64,000 nucleotides of DNA from Blastocystis hominis (taxonomy: Eukaryota; Sar; Bigyra; Opalinata; Blastocystidae): NCBI RefSeq assembly GCF_000151665.1, contig NW_013171823.1, positions 248,001 through 312,000 on the forward strand, read 5' to 3'. The position numbers and the translations under genes are program-made. Position 1 is the stretch's first letter; each line of letters begins with the position of its first letter. This document shows, piece by piece, positions 37,101 through 47,226 of this stretch. The notes under the pieces are model-generated. The model saw only the letters and a program-made list of their open reading frames with translations, was not told the DNA's origin and did no database searches.

Positions 37101-37767
37101 ATGAAGGAGCTATCTCCACTTGCAAAAAAGTACAAAGATGCCTTTGAAGGAAAGATGATTGTGTTTGATATGGATGGTTAGCATAGTCGTCTCTTTTTCA
37201 TTAGGTACATTGTGGTGGTTTTGGCAAGACACACATCCCGACCCTCCAATTCATGCCAAGGGTATGGGTTTTGCCGATAGGTATTCATTTTGTATTATAA
37301 TCATAATAATATAAAGAAATGGAGAACTGTTTGATTTTTATCCCGAAACTCGGGAGATTCTTCTTGCTCTGTATGATGCTGACATTCCTATTGCACTCGC
37401 GAGTAGTACATGGGCCCCTCGTTTGTTAGATGTGGTGAATCATTTTAATGAAATAGAGGACGTCAGATTATTAGAACCATCAAAGTGGACTCAAACAGAA
37501 CATTGGGAGATATTGTGTCCTATCAACAGCTCATTACCTGCCAAAAGTTCACCCATTTTGCCAATATTAAGAGAGACTCAGGATATGAGTATGACCAAAT
37601 GATTTTTATCGATGACGAATATCACAATATAGAAGACGTATATTTTATTCTATTTTCGCTACTTTTAGATTAGTACTCTCGGTGTTTTGTGCTTTTATGA
37701 ACCTAAGGGAATCTCGAAGAAGGTGTTTGAAAAAAACATTTCTCGTGTTAAAGAGTCCCAAAATTAA
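37101..37767 (+). CDS. MDP1-like magnesium-dependent HAD phosphatase
   Basis: Family members act on phosphotyrosine or glycated protein and sugar phosphates. Four introns restore the chain: one of 28 nt inside the nucleophile motif (VFDMDG/TLWWFWQDTHPDPP), 38 nt from 37280, 35 nt from 37431 and 30 nt from 37640. The spliced order is MIVFDMDGTLWWFWQDTHPD, DRNGELFDFYPETREILL, ALASSTWAPRLLD, KFTHFANIKRDSGYEYDQMI, FIDDEYHNIED, LGVLCFYEPKG, which follows human MDP1 closely. MDP1 has DLDYTLW; here Tyr is Gly (DMDGTLW), as in ordinary HAD enzymes. TAA at 37765 is followed by TTGTTTCG. Confidence 0.87.
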
Positions 37768-37831
37768 TTGTTTCGTGTGCTTTGTATAAACACGCAAATC
37801 TAATTCTTCGTTTTTGCATATTTCTTTAAAG

Positions 37832-38399
37832 ATGTTTTACTTATTAGTACTCTGTTTGATTGTAATCGATTCTGTACGAGCGATTACCCTAGAATCGATT
37901 CCCTCTTCTGACGATATTTCTGTGATTTGCTTGGAATCTAGAGGGGATTCCTATTATATTACTATTCCTTATTATCTTCTCTCTTGTAGAGATTTCACTT
38001 ATCCCGAGTCGCCTTATGACTTCTTAGACGATTTAGTTGTTCAATCTCCGCTCTCCATTGAATGGATCCAGCACACGGCATGTCCAGCAGCTCCCAAAAG
38101 CCCTTCGGTGAGTCTGCTTTGCTGCCAACCTCCATCGTCTCCCTTTTTTCTACCCTTATCCTCTCCACAGGTTTCTAAAGAAATCCACGTTTTTTAATTT
38201 TATTTTCATTTGAGCGCAGATCCGGGGGTGTCAACCCGTTCTACTCTCTTTACCTTCTGAAGGTACGAGAAGTCTGAATGATACAAGGGATGCCTATTTT
38301 GTTTTTGAAAATCCGCCACAAACACGCGACTTTTCTCTTATTCTTGTCGTTGTTTTGGGAGGAATCTTTCTTTCCTTAGTCGTTGTATACCTTCTCTAG
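37832..38399 (+). CDS. Type I membrane protein, unknown
   Basis: Starts with a signal peptide (MFYLLVLCLIVIDSVRA). A luminal or outer domain of about 120 residues follows with a few Cys, then one membrane helix (FSLILVVVLGGIFLSLVVVY) and an almost absent tail (LL-TAG). The topology and small size suit an ER or Golgi accessory protein, but I recognise no family. An intron of 112 nt (38108-38219) is long for this genome and could contain a second short exon. Confidence 0.55.
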
Positions 38400-38430
38400 T
38401 TGCTTCTATTCTGTTTCTTCTTATTTTCTT

Positions 38431-40233
38431 AGTCATTTTCTCAACTATGTGTGCGTTCGGAACAAGATTGTGGGAGCCGCGAAACTGTGGTCTTATGCAC
38501 GAGCCCCAATCTCTTCACACTGGAAGTTGAAGGGAGGAATCAATGGGACCTGGATCCGCAAAAAAGAACACTCTGGTGATGGGCATGTAATTTATTATTC
38601 TGCCCCTTCAAATCAACTTCAATGGCTGCCAGAAGAATGCTATCCTGGCATTCCAGCCAAATGTCTCAATGTTGCAGCTCTGTATGAGGACACTCTGAAA
38701 CATAAACTGACCTGGTTTTATTCTCAAGTGCAGTTGTTTTGGATTGATGATCGTAGATTGCGCAGCTATGCACAGAGAAACGAATTCGGATTATTTTGAA
38801 TCGCAAGACTGTGCTGCATGACACGCTGCTGGCGTTTGCTACGCTGACTCCTGAAGATATGGTGAAGCAGATTCGTCTTCAATTTAATGGAGAGGTAAAT
38901 TGCTGGGATAGAGATCGATTATAGCCAGGTGTGGATGCAGGCGGCTTGTCGAGAGAGTGGATGGCTTTGCTCATGAAGAACGTTTTCTCAAACGATGAAA
39001 TCCCGAAGGTGAAAATTACGGAAGAAAGATTTGTAATGCGAATCGATCATGTGTCTCCCAAGGATGACGATCAAGAAACAATCAAATACTTTCGAGACAC
39101 TTCAATGAACACTCGATCCTTTGTGAATATGTTTATGTTCTTACGATCACGTTTTCTCATTTCTAGTCTCACTCCGAATGGCTATCTTCCCAACCCTGCT
39201 TTGAATTATCACCAAAACTACATCGATGATCTCGAGCTTCCAAAATGTGCTTCTGACGCCATTTCCCAAAATTATCAGTTTGTTGGAAGGCTTATCGGGC
39301 GAGCCATTTTTGATGGAATTCCTCTGGGTGTTCATTTCAATCCTCTTTTGTAAGAGTTGATATCTGATAAGTAAATCTAGAATCAAAGCGATTTTATCGG
39401 TCCCAATTGTTCGATCGGATATTCAGTTAATCGATCCTACTCTTTATCATGGAATGAAGCGATTAGAAGACTCACTGGCTCAAGATCCTTCTCTGGAGCA
39501 ATCTCTCGAGTTAACCTTTAGTGTTGATATTACGAATTCTGTGGATATTGACAATCCTTGCATTGAAGAGATGGATCTGTGCAAAGGAGGGAGGAATCGA
39601 TTTGTTTCATCCGAGAATATTGATGAATACAACGAGCTCATGTTGAAACACGCTGTTTATGATAATTATCGGAACAGTTTCTATTTCATTTTGAAGGGGA
39701 TTTTCGAAGTCATTCCTCAGTTTTTCTTCTCTGTTTTTACGGAGTCTGAGCTGAGAACGGTCTTAGAGGGAGAAACCGGTAAAAGAAAACCTATCCATCG
39801 ATTGTAGTGATTGATGTGGAGGACTGGAAGCAAAACACTGTTTATACAAACGAATTCTGTGCCAATCACCCCGTCGTTCGGAGCTTCTGGGAGATTGTTG
39901 AAAGCTTCTCGAACGAGCAGCGATCGTTACTTCTGTTATTTGCTACAGGCTATTCGTACCCTCCAGTAGATTTGTTTTTTTCTTGTTTTCCTTTAGATTT
40001 TGGGGTTTTCGCACTTGAAGGGTCCGGATGGGAGAACGATGCCTTTCTGTCTCTCTCCTCTGCCTTTTGTTGTTCGATCTGTTGACCCAGAGGCAGTTGT
40101 GGGCTACCAAATTCGCTCGCACACCTGTTTTCATAAATTGGAAATACCATTATTGGATAAGAAGCAGTTGGAGCGTGTCATTCTGGCCACAATCCAATCG
40201 GACAACGGATGTTATGGATTTAATGAAGAGTAA
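38431..40233 (+). CDS. HECT-type E3 ubiquitin ligase with a WW-like segment
   Basis: Transfers ubiquitin through a thioester Cys. The HECT domain is well marked: KTVLHDTLLAFATLTPEDMV, GVDAGGLSREWMALLMKNVF, QFVGRLIGRAIFDGIPLGVH, 'NSFYFILKGIFEVIP', and near the end LPFVVRSVDPE with RSHTCFHKLEIPLL, where Cys is catalytic. Ahead of it, TWIRKKEHSGDGHVIYY...LQWLP resembles one WW domain (W...YY...W), as in NEDD4-type ligases, and ALYEDTLKHKLTWF matches the linker helix. Several introns are needed (for example 38893-38922 and near 39354-39380); one junction near 38745 is unclear, and the 5' end is not fixed. TAA at 40231 comes before TGTTTGTT (40242-40249). Confidence 0.82.
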
Positions 40234-40236
40234 ATA

Positions 40237-40261
40237 TCGAGTGTTTGTTGAAAACAGTTGA
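40237..40261. terminator. Shared 3'-end element of convergent genes, second case
   Basis: Plus strand: T(40237)-CGAG-TGTTTGTT. Minus strand: T(40261)-CAAC-TGTTTTCA. Both Ts are codon position 1 in their genes. Nearly the same sequence as at 3460-3485. Confidence 0.6.
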
Positions 40262-41561
40262 GGGGTGTTGAAAGAGTGATCGGATGGAACAAAAGAATGA
40301 GGAGAATATATTGCTGAATGAGGGTTTCTGACTTGGGGTTTGAGAAATGACTGGCTTTTCAACCTCAGGAGATTGCGAAGGAAGGCTTGCGTGAAGAGGA
40401 GACAACTCAGGGGATTCTGCTGAGTTGGCAGATAAAAATGATTCCACTGATTCATCTGATTGCACTGATGCGAAGGGTTCATCATATGCATCTGGCTGAA
40501 ATGACTGTAATGATTTGCGTAAGTCAGCGAATTCATTTGATTGATCTGATTCATTCAATTCATTGGATCTATTCGACTCATTCAATTCATTGGATCTATT
40601 CGACTCATTCAATTCATTGGATCTATTCGACTCATTCAATTCATTGGATCTATTCGACTCATTCAATTCATTGGATCTATTCGACTCATTCAATTCATTG
40701 GATCTATTCGACTCATTCAATTCATTGGATCTATTCGACTCATTCAATTCATTGGATCTATTCGACTCATTCAATTCATTGGATTCACTCAATTTATTTG
40801 ATTCTTTTGATAAATTCATATCATTCACCACTTTTGAATTCCCAACTACATTACTATTCAAGATCGATTTTGGGCCTTTTTTTTCTTTTCCTTTTCCTTT
40901 TCCTTTGACTGAATCGATTGACATTTCCCACTCTGCTGTACCTTGGTTTTCGATACATCAACAGACTTCACCGCATTCTCCGCCTTTTTTCTGGGTTGCG
41001 GCTTGACACAAATCTCTTCATCAGGAGGAATGGGCAAACTGGGCAACGAAGGCATGCCGATCCTATCCCACTCCTCGTTTCTTTGCAATACCTCTTTTAT
41101 GTAGACATATCGACGAAGAGTGCTTCTCTTTTTGGGAGAATGGTAATCAGCATCCAAGGTAACACTTACAGAATCGGACTCATTTATTGGCTTCTTGATA
41201 GGCGATACAGGAAGTGACTCTCCTGGTAGCTAAATATCAAAAGATAAAACAACCATTACTGAAAAACGAACTCGTTTGGGTGAAGTTGTTTGGACGGGGT
41301 TACTACGTTTTGGCCGTGGAGGAGTTGGTATCTCAATCGTAATCTTTTGTGATTTTGGCTTTTTGGTCTTCTCTTTGCCATTTGGGTCACAATTTTGATC
41401 TTTAGGGATTGAAGCAGCAGAGCATCCACAGATACATCCATTTTGCGTGCAACTTGCTTGTTTATCTACAATTTGCTACACATCGTTATTATCTTACTAC
41501 TATTATCACCAACCAAACTACTATTGCTATTGCAAAGCGTGCTGCTTTTATTTTGATCCAT
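40261..41561 (-). CDS. Charged repeat-rich protein with cysteine-rich N-terminus, unknown
   Basis: Introns restore one chain: M..STLCNSN, then CTQNGCICGCSAASIP (Cys cluster), basic/proline segments (EIPTPPRPKRSNP, SPKRVRFS, SPIKKPINESDS, HSPKKRSTLRRYVYIKE), then a Lys/Gly run and eight copies of the nonapeptide RSNELNESN, then an acidic Ser-rich tail. The SPKK-type motifs and composition suggest a nuclear or chromatin protein. The likely end is the in-frame T at 40261 before TGTTTTCA; the genomic stop would be at 40220, inside the HECT gene's 3' end. No family recognised. Confidence 0.6.
40565..40781 (-). repeat. 27-bp tandem repeat, eight units, coding
   Basis: Eight near-perfect copies of a 27-bp unit containing GGATCTATTCGAC (plus strand). 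It encodes a 9-residue Asn/Ser/Glu repeat in the minus-strand gene. Uniform copies suggest recent slippage or unequal exchange. Confidence 0.9.
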
Positions 41562-41669
41562 TCTCATTCAACGAAAGGAATGAATGCTGATTAGTTCAAA
41601 CAAACACTTCAATATGAACTATATTCCCAATATTGAATATCCTCCATCCACTAACAATCACTCTCCATT

Positions 41670-42586
41670 CTATTCACTACCGTTTATGACTTGTCCTGTA
41701 ATGCCTTTCGAATAATCGCTGCATAACCATGCTGCTGTCCCGCAAACGTCCTCGACTACACTTTTCTGCTTCAACGGCTGCTTTTCCAAGAACTGGTTCT
41801 TCATTTCCTACATTCGCAACTTCGATCGAATTCTACGAGAAAGCGAGGAATTCCGCGAGCTGCCAGCGTATTCACCGGAGCCGCACGAATCACATTCACT
41901 CGAATTCCAGAGCTCCCAAGGTCGCCTGCGAGCTGGAGCGCCGTGGATTCCAATGCTGCCTTCGCGATGGACATAATGCCGTAGTTTTGGAAATAGCGCG
42001 TACTACCAAGGAAGGAAAGAGCGGTGATCGATGAAGATGGTGACAGCAAGGGCTGCATGGCTTTGGTAAGAGAGAGTAAAGAGTAAGTGGAGATCGACAA
42101 GGTTGTGTTGAAGTCTTCTTTTGAAATGTCAAGAAGTGGGTTCTGTAAATCGATGGAGAAAGAGAATCGAGTACATGTAAGGCGCTTGACGGGGAATAAG
42201 CAATCGAATGAAATAAAGAATCCAAATGACCATAGGTTGACGCTATGAAATAAAGTCATCGTAGACAGGAAATACAGATGAAGGTTTGCAGTTCTTTTAG
42301 ATCGTTCTCTTCGATTGCATTACAGCAAAAAGTGGATACCAACTGTTTACTCTTAAGATAATAAGGAATGCTGTGAAATACGTCCTGTGATGTCAATTCG
42401 TCCTTTATTAGAGCATCTATTTTATTCTTAAACTCGGGACGTTGATATGTAATTATAATTGAGGCTTTCTCTTGATACAATTTCTTTCTCACTATTTAGT
42501 AGAAAATATCTACCTTCGCTATGTTCCATGCAATCGAACGGCCATTAGCTATTCCTGTTACAAGAACCACCTTATTGGCCAACATG
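41670..42586 (-). CDS. Enoyl-ACP reductase, FabI-like (SDR)
   Basis: NADH-dependent last step of type II fatty acid synthesis. Introns of 29-33 nt give: MLANKVVLVTGIANGRSIAW (FabI nucleotide motif GxxxxxSxA), YQRPEFKNKI, GHLDSLFHSIAYSP, NPLLDISKEDFNTTLSISTY, LSFLGSTRYFQNYGIMSIAK (Tyr-x6-Lys catalytic pair), AALESTALQLAGDLGSSGIR, VNTLAARGI, and SDYSKGITGQ. The second active-site Tyr of bacterial FabI (in SYLG) is Phe here (SFLG). No clear organelle presequence precedes the Rossmann fold, but an upstream exon could be missed. TAG at 41670. A prokaryotic or plastid/mitochondrial type enzyme in a nucleus; role in the reduced organelle is inference. Confidence 0.85.
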
Positions 42587-42673
42587 CTTACAAAAACAAA
42601 TGAAAATCCTACGGTTGTGTCTCAAACAAAGAAAGCGTTTCATGACCAACTTCTGATTACATAAATGTCGAAC

Positions 42674-43072
42674 TTATTGCTTGCGAGTCAAGATGTAGTG
42701 ACCACGCTTAGAGATCTCGACGATCTTTCCCTGCTTGACCAACTCACGGATTCCAGCACGAGCACAAGATCCGTTGATCTTCAGACGATCGACAATGGTG
42801 TAGACGGTGATCAGCTTCATCTGAATCATAAAATAAACCATTCTGCACAATACCTTAGGCACTTCGCTGAGAAGCTTCTCATAATCAGCCTGCTCAAAGT
42901 ACACCTTGTTATCAATAGTTTCTCTCACCTTTCCCTTGCTCCACTTCTAAAACTATAAAAATGATGAACCAACGCGTTACCTTCTTTCCGTTAGCCGACT
43001 ATTTCATGGTTAGTTACCCAGTTCATACCCAATTGTCAACAACACCAAGCAAAACACAACCACACCTACCAT
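42674..43072 (-). CDS. RPS25: 40S ribosomal protein S25
   Basis: The spliced chain is MSANGKKKWSKGKVRETIDN, then KVYFEQADYEKLLSEVPK, MKLITVYTIVDRLKINGSCA, RAGIRELVKQGKIVEISKRG, HYILTRKQ, which is eS25 from end to end. Introns (plus 42999-43069, 42947-42980, 42821-42853). The first intron, 71 nt, begins directly after the ATG, an arrangement common in ribosomal protein genes, and is twice the usual length here. TAA at 42674. Confidence 0.93.
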
Positions 43073-43201
43073 TCTATAATCAATGTGCTATTTGAAACAA
43101 TCTAAGTGAAAGGTAAAAACAATCGGATTGGAGCATCGTTAATTATCAAGTACGATTTTGACTTCTGAATTCTGCCGTGACCTTCTCTTTCCTGCATTTC
43201 T

Positions 43202-43209
43202 AACAAACA
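43202..43209 (-). terminator. TGTTTGTT 3'-end element of the TPR-like gene
   Basis: T(43214)GA-AT-TGTTTGTT: the same ten bases, TGAATTGTTTGTT, as at the PDI gene end. Confidence 0.75.
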
Positions 43210-43211
43210 AT

Positions 43212-46200
43212 TCATTTGCTATTTTCCTTCATCATAAGCAGAAAATCATCTTCGGTCTGAATTCTCAACAACTCCTCCATCTGCTCCGTTGTTACGTGGT
43301 GCCTACAAATAAACCCTCTTTTCGACCCCCACTGTTCGCAGAACTCCGAGAAGATTTGCTGAGGAGACTTTCCTTCATCCACCATCGTCTTGAACTGCGA
43401 TACCCATTGCCTTACCTGCGTCGGAAACCACTTTTTCAGGCCATAACGACAGCGCAATTTCGCCAGACTCATCGACATGATCCCATGTCCATCGTTCTCC
43501 ACTCGCGCATTCTTCCGATTCTCCACAATCTCCTCCGCCATTCTCTTCTTCGGCGCGATCTCTCCCTCCTCCCTCCTCCCCGTCTTCTCCGCCTCCTCCA
43601 CACCGCCGCTCTCCGCCTCCGACGCTCCCGCTCCTTCCATTTCCAGCGGCGTCGCCACCGTCATCGGCGTCTCCACGCACGCCTCCTCCGTCGACGCCTC
43701 CTCCATCGGATGCTCCGCCACCGCCATCGGCAGCACCGACGGCTCCAGCTGCGGCCGCAACGGCCGATTCGCTCGCAGCAGCTCCTGCCGCAGCTCCGCG
43801 TTCTGCGACTGCGCCGCCCACCGCTCCACCTGCAGCCAGCGAATCGCTTCCTCCGCCCTCTCCACCGAGCGACGAAGCACTTCCGCGGTTTTCTCGAATC
43901 GACTCTCCGCGAGTTCCCGCGACTCCGTCGACTCGGGCGATTGGGTCGATTTGGCTTCGATTTGGGGTTTCTCGGTTTCCCCGGTTTCTCCTTTTTGGTT
44001 CTCCAACTACATCGAAGGGCGCCTGCATTGGGTACCGCGCGAATTCGATCGAACAGCTGCTCTGTTTGCAGGATGGTGAGCGTTAACCGCGGGAAAAGCG
44101 TCGGTTCGTCGGTCGGCCACTTCGCTTGCATCCGCTCAATGCTCGCTAAGCTGCTCTTCCAGCGCTCGTTCTCCCGCTCCATCCGCGCATTCGCCTATTT
44201 TTGAACCTTCCCCGCGGTTCTACTTCTTTCAATTCGGTTACCTGACGCAGATAATCGCGGTTTTTCGCCTTTTCCTGCTCCAACGCTTCCTTCAGTTTTT
44301 CCATCTCCAGTTTCTCCAGTTTCTCCGATTTCTCCGATGTGGATGACTCGGCGGGTTTCTCCGTTTCCACGGTTCGACCAAGGTCCACCGATTCCGTCTC
44401 CATCGTCTCTATCGTTTCCATCGTTTCCACAGTTTCCACAGTTTCCACGGTTTCCACACTATCGGATTTCGCGGAGTCCGCCATCTTTCCCTCGATTTCT
44501 GCGAAGATCCGATTCCCGCGGAGATCGATGCCTTCTCGCAGCGCCTTTTCGAGCCTCAAAACCTGGGAGGCGAGCGACAGCGTCTGGGTCTGGAGCTGGT
44601 CGTGCTCTCGCTGCATTCGGTCCATGGCGGTGCTCATGTCCTCGGCTTCCTCCTCCATTTCCTGCATCGTTTCTTCCAGCTCCTTCTTCTGGACGCGCAG
44701 AGCGGAGAGTTCCGCGGGGATGTCGAGCGGAGCGAGCGGCGCGGCGTCGGAGAGCGCGGGGAGGGAGGGCGCGGGCGGGAAGGAGCATTGCTGGAGCGAC
44801 TGGGAAAGCTCCACGGTGGCGTGCTGGAGCGAAAGGAGGAGATTCGTGATGCCGGAATTGGAGAGAAGAACGGACTGCAAGAGCTGCTCGGCGGATTCCT
44901 CGTGGATGAACTGCGTTATCTAGAGCGATTACAGCGCAGAGAAGCAGAGTACATGGGAGAGAAGCGAAATCTGGTCGAATTTTGCCATTCCGTTTTTCAG
45001 CTCGATTTCGGAAAGGCGCGTTGTGAGCTGCGAAATTCGCTTTTGATAGGCTTCGCAGCTCGTTTTGAATCGATCTCGCTCTTCCTGCAACAATCCATGT
45101 TCTCTCTCCCTGGTTTCCACGATTCCACGTTTCGAGTCCATTTCCCATCGCAGTTGTTTCTCGCGTTCTCTCATTTCTTCCATTTCCTTCTCCAGTTTCT
45201 CCTTTTCGACTCGCTTTGTTTCTTCTTCCTTCTCCAACAATCGTTTCATCGCGTCGTCGCAGCGTCGATCCACCAAAAGACGCCGATAGAAATCGCGCTG
45301 CTGCTCCGTGATCGCAACCCTCTCTTGAGCACGCTGGCTTTCGCGGCTCAATCTCCGCATCTCCGCGTACAACGCATTCAGCAGCTCGTCCGACGCTGCA
45401 TCCTCACCAGAGGGTTGGACAGACGCCACGTGGCCGTTCCATCGCTGCAGCAGCGCGTGATAATCTTCCTGCAGAGCCTCAAACGCCTTCTGTCGAGCCT
45501 CCAAGATGGGGGTTTTGTCTTCTAATTCGCGGAGAATGTGCTCTAAATAAATGCTCAATTCTTCCTTTTCGCGCGTCACCTGCAGCAGTTTGCTCTGCGT
45601 TGCATCCGCGCTGCTGGGAATCTCCACACACCGCACGGTTCCCATCTCGCCGAGCAGGCGGAGCTTCTCGTCTTGCAGAGTGGAGATTTTGGCCTGCTGC
45701 GTTTGGAGCTGGAGAGAAAGCTCCCGGTTCTGCGACGACAGCGACTCGATTCTGCGAGTTTGTCTAGAATCGACCGCGATAAAAATGAAAACTCTCCGAG
45801 CAGACAATCCATCTGCTTTTCTAGCAGAACGCACTTTTCACTCGCTTCGGCGGAGACCTGCTGCGCGGTTTGGAGGTTCGATCGCGCGACTTCCAGCTCG
45901 TTTTGCAGCGAATCGACCTGCGTTCAACACTGTGCTTCCGAAGACGTACTTCTGTTTGCAACTGCAGTCGCGTGGCTTCGAATGATTCGGTCTGCGCGTG
46001 CAGCGATCGGCATTCCTCGCATTTCTGCTGATAGCTCCGCGCGATCGAAGCGTTTGTGAATCGGCACTGCGCGAAGAGCGACTGCAAGCGATTCTGCAGC
46101 ACGTGATGGTTCGAAATCTGCTGCTGATTCATCCATGGGACACGAACGATCGTTTCGAACTGACGGCTGCGCTCTTCGACGAGCTGCGAGAGCTCGGTGA

Positions 46201-47066
46201 TCGAGTTGAACGTCGCTTGGAACTCGTCGAGTCGGGAGCATTGCTGTCGGCTCTGAGTGTTAGAAGTTATGACAAGCGCGGTACGGTGGAATAAAGCTGT
46301 CGGACACGCTCCAGTTCATTTAGCAGGATTTGGTTCTCGTAGTTTTTCACGTGCACCAGGCGAGTCAAGTCTTCGAGGGAGAGAAGCGAAGCAGGGTCAG
46401 GGTCAGGGTCAGGGTCAGGGGCGGAGGCTGCGGCTGCGGCTACAGAGTTTTCTTCAGAGGATTGTGCAGGCTGAGGAGTTTCGGTGGCTTCAGATTTCGC
46501 AACCACTTCCATTGCTTCAGGGGATTGCGCAGGCTGAGGGGTTTCGGGGTTTGCAGGCATTTCTTTATTCTCTACAGTTTCTTTATTCTCTGCAGCCTTC
46601 GAATTCTCCACATTCTCTTCCACCTCCAGAGTTCCTGCATTCCCACTACTTTCACCCATTTCAGCACCAATCATCTCCTTATCTCCCATTCCATGCTCCA
46701 CATTCCGAATTTCAGTCGAATCTACCACATCTTCTCTGGTTAGTGCCTTTTCAGGCTCATCATTTTGTCGTTGCACTATTTGAACATCGTTATTATTTCT
46801 ACCCTTTCAAAATCACCCAACATCCTACATTGACTCGATTTCTCCTTCCACAACCATATCCATATTTTGATCATCTAGAAAATCAAAAACATTCAAGTTT
46901 ATCTTACCAAACTGACCGTCTAATACTTCTTTGCCAGAAGTGTCTGGTACACTGCTATTCTCTACAGGTTGTGCAGCTATCCCTATTTCCTAAACGATGG
47001 TAAGTGTATGTTGCAAAAATACGAAAACGAGCTTCTTACATCAGGATTTGCTTCAAAATCAGACAT
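43212..47066 (-). CDS. Nucleoporin TPR/Mlp-like coiled-coil protein
   Basis: A nuclear-basket filament protein. Three introns in the first 300 bases (for example a 51-nt one after MSDFEANPD) lead into a low-complexity acidic region, then roughly 700 residues of coiled coil. Two segments match the conserved centre of TPR: YLEHILRELEDKTPILEARQ (TPR: YLDEIVKEVEAKAPIL) and ERVAITEQQRDFYRRLLV (TPR: ..VRQRDMYR.LL). The C-terminal part has VET/MET repeats and a globular end (KKWFPTQVRQWVSQFKTMVD). It is shorter than animal TPR (over 2,000 residues). TGA at 43214 has its T five bases before TGTTTGTT. Divergent from the Nup93 gene. Confidence 0.75.
44398..44460 (-). repeat. Short coding repeat (Val/Met-Glu-Thr units)
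   Basis: Plus-strand GTTTCCA(C/T) units repeated about seven times; minus strand encodes VETVETVETMETIETMET in the TPR-like protein. Confidence 0.85.
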
Positions 47067-47226
47067 AATTCTTCCCGCAAATCAACAATATCAACAATGA
47101 AGTTTTGTGAGATTGGGGAAGAAATGACTACGCATTTCATTATATCCATTGCGTTGCTTAAAGAGCGTTGCTATATATCAAATTGGGAGTAAGGAACGAG
47201 CGATCACTCAGATTTCTCTTTAGACG
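47067..47226. promoter_or_regulatory. Bidirectional promoter region of two nucleoporin genes
   Basis: Only 160 bp separate the start codons of the TPR-like gene (minus, 47066) and the Nup93-like gene (plus, 47227). Both transcripts must start within it. No TATA box is evident. Confidence 0.6.

Noticed and set aside
40565-40781. Eight regular 27-bp repeats, considered as a CRISPR array
   Set aside because: No unique spacers: the units are contiguous and coding, in a eukaryotic gene.
43158-44204. 348-codon plus-strand Arg/Leu-rich ORF and nearby Ser-rich ORFs
   Set aside because: Antisense shadows of the TPR-like coiled-coil gene and its repeats.
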